Source: Bradyrhizobium sp. CCGB12 (lineage in GTDB: Bacteria; Pseudomonadota; Alphaproteobacteria; Rhizobiales; Xanthobacteraceae). From it: 64,000 nucleotides of DNA. The number at the start of each line of letters is the position of its first letter. Positions within the stretch are counted from its first letter, which is position 1. A program made the position numbers and the translations under genes. The notes beneath the pieces were generated by a model. That model was not told the origin of the DNA, ran no database searches, and saw only the letters and a program-made list of their open reading frames with translations. The stretch is taken from NCBI RefSeq assembly GCF_024199845.1, contig NZ_JANADO010000001.1:1240001-1304000 (forward strand), in the 5' to 3' direction. Shown one piece after another: positions 61,269 to 64,000 of the stretch.

Positions 61269-62089
61269 GCCGCGCTCTCCTGCGCCGGCGAGGCGTCATC
61301 GGGATCGACCAGCACCTCGTCTTCCTCACCAAGGTAGGCGCGCTTGACATGGGGATCGGCGAGGACGGCGGCGGGATCGCCCTCGGCGATCTTCTTGCCG
61401 AAATCCAGCACCATGACACGATGGGAGATGTCCATCACCACGCCCATGTCGTGCTCGATCATCACCACCGTCATCCCGAATTCCTCGTTGAGGTCGACGA
61501 TGTAGCGGGCCATATCCTCCTTCTCCTCGAAGTTCATGCCGGCCATCGGCTCGTCGAGGAGGATGAGGCGCGGCTCCAGCGCCATGGCGCGGGCGAGCTC
61601 CACGCGCTTGCGCAGGCCGTAGGAGAGGGTGCCGGCGGTGGCTTTTCGCACCGACTGGAGATCGAGGAAGTCGATGATCTCCTCGACCTTGCGGCGGTGC
61701 TCGAGCTCCTCCTTGCGCGCGCCGGTGAGCCAGTACAGCGAGCCCGTGAGGAAATTGTTCTTCAAGAGGTGATGGCGGCCGACCATGATGTTGTCGAGCA
61801 CGCTCATGTGGTGGAACAACGCAAGGTTCTGGAAGGTGCGGCCGATGCCGAGCGAGGCGCGGGCATTCGGCGTCAAACCGGTAATGTCGCGGCCCTGGTA
61901 AAAGAGCTGGCCTTCGGTCGGCTTGTAGCGACCGGAAATACAGTTCACGATCGAGGTCTTGCCGGCACCGTTGGGGCCGATGATCGAGAACAGCTCGCCT
62001 TCCCTGATGGCGAAGCCGACATCGGTCAGCGCACGGACGCCACCGAATCGCAAGGACACGCCGCGCACTTCGAGACTGGTAGCCACCAA
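61265..62089 (-). CDS. livG: Branched-chain amino acid-type ABC transporter ATP-binding protein
   Basis: 274-residue LivG-type ATPase. Walker A GPNGAGKTS near residue 38, TFQNLALFHHMSVLDNIMVGRH, LSYGLRKRVELARAMALEP and Walker B LILLDEPMAGMN. TTG at 62089 or GTG at 62086 is the start; GGGAGGG lies six bases before the TTG. The C-terminal 25 residues are acidic and alanine-rich. First gene of the transporter operon, divergent from the Crp/Fnr regulator. Confidence 0.93.
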   Translation of the reverse strand: MVATSLEVRGVSLRFGGVRALTDVGFAIREGELFSIIGPNGAGKTSIVNCISGRYKPTEGQLFYQGRDITGLTPNARASLGIGRTFQNLALFHHMSVLDNIMVGRHHLLKNNFLTGSLYWLTGARKEELEHRRKVEEIIDFLDLQSVRKATAGTLSYGLRKRVELARAMALEPRLILLDEPMAGMNFEEKEDMARYIVDLNEEFGMTVVMIEHDMGVVMDISHRVMVLDFGKKIAEGDPAAVLADPHVKRAYLGEEDEVLVDPDDASPAQESAA

Positions 62090-62422
62090 ACAAATCCCTC
62101 CCGGTGATGGCGCATTCAGTGGCGCTCTTCATCCGTTGTTTTCGGGCGATCCTAGTACGGTCGTCCCGGTGAGGCCATGCCGCCAATGGTCTCGACCGGA
62201 CCCGCGCCGCCTTCGTTCCCGTGAGGGATCAAAAGTCGCATCGCCCAAGGTGGCTCTCAATACGGGAAAGCGCTATTTTGAAATGTCTTCGGCCTGACAA
62301 TTCGACGACAAAGTTTTTGGGCGGGCGTGGCGGCCATCTTTCGTCGGATGGACCGTGGGGTGATCGTGTTGCAGTGCAGCAGAAGGGCGGAGTGACGAAA
62401 CGGTGCGGCTGGCCTCTCCATC
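62090..62422. other. Divergent intergenic region between livG and Crp/Fnr regulator
   Basis: 333 bp without a credible gene. It must hold the promoters of the Liv operon and of the regulator. I do not see a clear FNR/Crp-type dyad (TTGAT-N4-ATCAA or TGTGA-N6-TCACA). Confidence 0.4.
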
Positions 62423-63097
62423 ATGATTTCAGAGGATCATCTGAAGCGCATCGCCGCCTGGTCGCGCGAGCTCACGGAAGCCGAGATCGAGGTCGCACGC
62501 GGTGGAATCACCGAGCGGTCTTACGGCACCGGCGAGACCGTATTCATGCGTGGTGATACCTTCGACTATTGGGCCGGCATGGTGAGCGGACTCGCCCGGA
62601 TGGGCGGGGTGTCGCGCGATGGCAAGGAGACGAGTCTGGCCGGGCTGACGGCAGGGGCCTGGTTCGGCGAAGGCAGCGTACTCAAGAACGAGCCGCGGCG
62701 CTATGACGTGGTCGCGTTGCGCGATAGTCGGGTCGCGCTGATGGAACGCAGCGCCTTCATGTGGCTGTTCGAGAACAGCGTCGGCTTCAACCGCTTTCTG
62801 GTGCGCCAGCTCAACGAGCGGCTCGGCCAGTTCATCGGCATGCTCGAGGTCAACCGCACGCTGGATGCCACCGCGCGCCTCGCCCGCAGCATCGCCTCGC
62901 TGTTCAACCCGATCCTCTATCCCGAATCGACCGCGCATCTGGAGATCACCCAGGAGGAGATCGGCGCGCTCTCCGGCATGTCCCGCCAGAACGCCAACCG
63001 CGCGCTGAACCGGCTGGAGAAGGAGGGGCTGCTGCGGCTCGAATATGGCGGCGTCACCATCCTCGATATCGAGCGGTTGCGCGGTTACGGGGATTAG
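62423..63097 (+). CDS. Crp/Fnr-family transcriptional regulator
   Basis: 224-residue regulator. Residues about 20-125 form a cyclic-nucleotide-binding-type beta roll (GETVFMRGDTFDYWAGMVSGLARM, GAWFGEGSVLKNEPRRYDVVALRDS); 130-150 the dimer helix; 170-220 a winged helix (ITQEEIGALSGMSRQNANRALNRLEKEGLLRLEYGGVTILD). It lacks the N-terminal Cys cluster of FNR, so it is not an oxygen sensor of that type. Divergent from livG, it may control the transporter operon. Confidence 0.88.
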   Translation: MISEDHLKRIAAWSRELTEAEIEVARGGITERSYGTGETVFMRGDTFDYWAGMVSGLARMGGVSRDGKETSLAGLTAGAWFGEGSVLKNEPRRYDVVALRDSRVALMERSAFMWLFENSVGFNRFLVRQLNERLGQFIGMLEVNRTLDATARLARSIASLFNPILYPESTAHLEITQEEIGALSGMSRQNANRALNRLEKEGLLRLEYGGVTILDIERLRGYGD

Positions 63098-63111
63098 GGC
63101 GTCGACAATCG

Positions 63112-64000
63112 TCACCGCGCATTGGCGGGGGCGTGAACCGGCCAGAGGTCGGCGCGCCAGCGGAGCGCGATCGCCAGCATCGCGATGAAGCCCGCGGCGG
63201 CATAGAGCGAGCCCGTCGCGGAATAGCCGATGATGTCGATCAAGCTGCCGGCCGCAAGCAATCCGAGCGGCAGGCCATAGATCACCATCATGCGGACGCC
63301 CATCACGCGGCCGCGCAGATGTGCGCTCGCCGTTCGCATCAGGATCACCGCCGCCGAGATCATCGACATGCTCTGCGCAATGCCGGCGAGCACGAGGCAG
63401 GCCATCGCCACCGGCATGGTCCTGACCTCGACGAATACCAATAGCATGGCGTACCAGGCCAGCGTCGCGCCGATCAGAAGCCGGGCAATGCGCACCCCGT
63501 TGACGAGGCTGAGCGTGATGGAGCCGATCAATGAGCCGACGGCGAAGCTCGCCGAGAGATAACCGAGGCCGGTCTGGTCGGTCTGGAAGATCTCGCGCGC
63601 GATGTAAGGCAGCAATCCACCAGTGAAGGGAAATGCGGTGAGATTGGCCAGGAAGGCGACGCAGAGCGCCGCGCGCATTCCCGGGCCGTTCCAGGCGTAG
63701 ACGATCCCCTCCTTGAGGTCGCCCAGTAATCGGGAAACGGCGTGGCTGTTCGCCGGAAGATCGCTCGTCGTGACGGTCCTTTTCGGCCGGGTCAGGCAGA
63801 ACATGAGAAGCGCGGCCGCGAGGTAGAGGCAGGCGATCGCCACATAAACGAAGCCGATGCCGAGGAGGGCAAACAGCCCGGCGCCCGTCAATGCGCCGGC
63901 GATGCGGGCGCTGTCCTGGGTCGTGCGCGCAACGCTGATGGCGCCGACCAGTTGTTCGGCCGGCATGATCTCGGCAAGCAATGCGCCCCGGACGCCGAGA
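63112..64000 (-). CDS. MFS transporter, 5' end beyond window (partial)
   Basis: The C-terminal part of a major facilitator transporter; the reading frame stays open to the last base (LGVRGALLAEIMP precedes the internal TTG), so the start lies outside the window. About 295 residues are seen, with around eight membrane segments. The pattern RGALLAEIMPAEQLVGAISV followed by GALTGAGLFALLGIGFVY resembles the EntS/MFS_3 exporter group. It is convergent with the Crp/Fnr gene (14 bp between stops). Substrate unknown. Confidence 0.85.
   Translation of the reverse strand, partial: LGVRGALLAEIMPAEQLVGAISVARTTQDSARIAGALTGAGLFALLGIGFVYVAIACLYLAAALLMFCLTRPKRTVTTSDLPANSHAVSRLLGDLKEGIVYAWNGPGMRAALCVAFLANLTAFPFTGGLLPYIAREIFQTDQTGLGYLSASFAVGSLIGSITLSLVNGVRIARLLIGATLAWYAMLLVFVEVRTMPVAMACLVLAGIAQSMSMISAAVILMRTASAHLRGRVMGVRMMVIYGLPLGLLAAGSLIDIIGYSATGSLYAAAGFIAMLAIALRWRADLWPVHAPANAR

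Noticed and set aside
1..64000. tRNA/rRNA genes, insertion sequences, integrase or prophage genes
   Set aside because: Looked for on both strands by eye and none found; only short palindromic repeats are present.

Overview
This is high-GC alphaproteobacterial DNA, most likely from Bradyrhizobium or a close relative. The reasons are the overall codon bias, the TctCBA and Liv transport operons, and at least three families of palindromic intergenic repeats typical of that genus. One of these repeats produces the familiar 'MDARDKPGHDE' false N-terminus upstream of livF. The window starts in intergenic DNA and ends inside an MFS transporter gene. No tRNA, rRNA, CRISPR array, transposase or phage gene was seen.

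Layout. (1) 68-4987: a tripartite tricarboxylate transporter (TctC-TctB-TctA), a class III CoA-transferase and a small exported protein. (2) 5185-8508: a serralysin-type metalloprotease with RTX nonapeptides and five tandem 123-residue repeats; four of the DNA copies read as identical. (3) 8884-26780: a surface-polysaccharide region with a Wzx-like flippase, a Wzy-like polymerase candidate, glycosyltransferases, a cupin/aminotransferase/methyltransferase/glycosyltransferase operon coupled by GTGA overlaps, UDP-xylose synthase, CDP-glucose synthesis (RfbF, RfbG), a split transketolase beside a sugar epimerase, a kinase/sulfotransferase pair, and a GtrB-like plus polytopic membrane protein pair. 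(4) 26884-43341: a run of about 15 minus-strand genes that looks like one operon. It has a nearly complete set for CMP-legionaminic acid by the GDP-sugar route (PtmE, LegB, LegC, LegG, LegI, CMP-transferase, PtmA/PtmF-like oxidoreductases). A sugar N-formyltransferase sits where the acetyltransferase LegH would be expected. The run also holds a second flippase, two HP-motif (KpsC/S-like) glycosyltransferase candidates and a 2OG-dioxygenase-like protein. (5) 43411-54816: a second dioxygenase-like protein, three methyltransferases, a triple-fusion NeuB (CBS + NeuB/SAF + TIM barrel) with its own CMP-transferase, a NodU-type carbamoyltransferase, a PaaK-like adenylate-forming enzyme and an AGE-family epimerase. 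(6) 54829-62089: a branched-chain-amino-acid-type ABC transporter (LivG-H-M-K-F) with an acyl-CoA synthetase inside the operon, followed by a divergent Crp/Fnr regulator and the truncated MFS gene.

How it works together. Regions 3-5 look like one composite glycan locus that makes at least two unusual sugar families: nonulosonic acids (two NeuB/NeuA sets) and CDP- and UDP-activated deoxy or branched sugars. It also encodes decoration by formyl, carbamoyl, methyl, sulfo and possibly hydroxyl groups, plus flippases and a polymerase candidate for export. No initiating WecA/WbaP-type transferase, Wzz/Wzc, WaaL ligase or Maf flagellin glycosyltransferase is in view, so the final destination (O-antigen, capsule or flagellin) cannot be settled from this window.

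All function calls come from reading motifs and domain order by eye; no database search was run.
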